From assembly GCA_036924085.1 (NCBI GenBank), contig JAVGWX010000011.1:23304239-23368238 (forward strand): 64,000 nt of DNA. The letters run 5' to 3'. The notes under the pieces are model-generated. The model was given only the letters and a program-made list of their open reading frames with translations, was not told the DNA's origin and ran no database searches. The translations under genes and the position numbers were made by a program. This document shows, piece by piece, positions 63,797-64,000 of this stretch (the first letter of the stretch is position 1; every line of letters begins with the position of its first letter). The stretch comes from Ariolimax columbianus. Taxonomy: Eukaryota; Mollusca; Gastropoda; Stylommatophora; Arionidae.

Positions 63797-64000
63797 ATCA
63801 ACATCATGTAGCATGTCCTATATAGAACGTCGCTTCCATCACAGTCTGTCTGAAAGAAACTCTTTCCCGTGCCAAAACTCCAGCCTCCACCACAGCCATA
63901 CCCAGGCATTCCTGGATATCTTGGTGCCATCGTCTTCTTGGTCTACCCCTTCCTCTTTTGCCTGACACCATATCGTCCATCACTGTTCTCTCGAGACCGC
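63797..64000 (-). pseudogene. LINE-H 3' fragment, second copy, runs off the window
   Basis: Begins with the same 3' boundary (catcatgtagcatgtcct), also next to a (TA)n/TATC tract, and repeats 'tggatatcttggtgccatcg' and 'cctcttttgcctgacacca'. Two LINE-H copies are thus in direct tandem (62.96 and 63.80 kb). Continues past 64000. Confidence 0.75.

Overview
This is a eukaryotic, repeat-dominated window from an invertebrate, most likely a lophotrochozoan and plausibly a gastropod mollusc. The grounds are intron-rich gene structure with GT-AG junctions, I/Nimbus-like and CR1-like LINEs, tRNA-derived SINEs with target-site duplications (TSDs), mariner and hAT DNA transposons, and no operons. The species assignment is inference from repeat types, not a match to a reference.

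The only convincing host gene is a minus-strand SLC16/monocarboxylate-transporter-like gene. Five exons lie at 43790-43520, 39685-39546, 36487-36356, 33404-33295 and 22398-21659. All four introns have GT-AG ends with compatible phases, and the joined 1,393 nt stay open to a TGA stop. They encode about the last 463 residues: TM6, the central loop, TM7-12 and a cytoplasmic tail. The 5' exons were not found and probably lie beyond the window. The introns (about 3-11 kb) carry most of the retrotransposons seen here.

Layout. 0-13 kb: dispersed repeats, a decayed hAT (3.3-4.5 kb), SINEs, a CR1-like LINE split by nested insertions (6.9-8.9 kb), and short minisatellites. 13-21 kb: LINE fragments, a 1.4 kb minisatellite of about 34 bp units (16.3-17.7 kb), a repeat-poor stretch (18.6-19.7 kb), and a repeat with a 46 bp-arm hairpin (20.0 kb). 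21.6-43.8 kb: the transporter gene with LINE-filled introns. These include an internally deleted I/Nimbus-like LINE on the minus strand (28.1-25.0 kb) whose 5' end abuts a GC-rich 2 kb array of 45 bp units (28.1-30.2 kb). 43.8-50 kb: CR1-like copies, a GAA array of about 640 bp, a TTAAG-type array and other simple repeats. 50-57 kb: LINE, SINE and minisatellite mosaic. 57.5-58.9 kb: a mariner element with both terminal inverted repeats (TIRs). 60.1-62.8 kb: the best-preserved LINE, with RT, RNase H and CCHC. 63-64 kb: two minus-strand LINE fragments of another lineage.

The strongest theme is tandem amplification at or inside transposable elements, especially at 3' tails: GAA from one SINE family, TTAAG from CR1-like LINEs, 97 bp and 37 bp units in another retroposon, 31 bp at a SINE end, 36 bp beside a mariner TIR, and in-frame amplification inside two LINE coding regions. 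Repeat-family letters (SINE-B, SINE-C, SINE-E, SINE-K, SINE-L, repeat-D, repeat-G, LINE-A, LINE-B and so on) are local labels for this window only.
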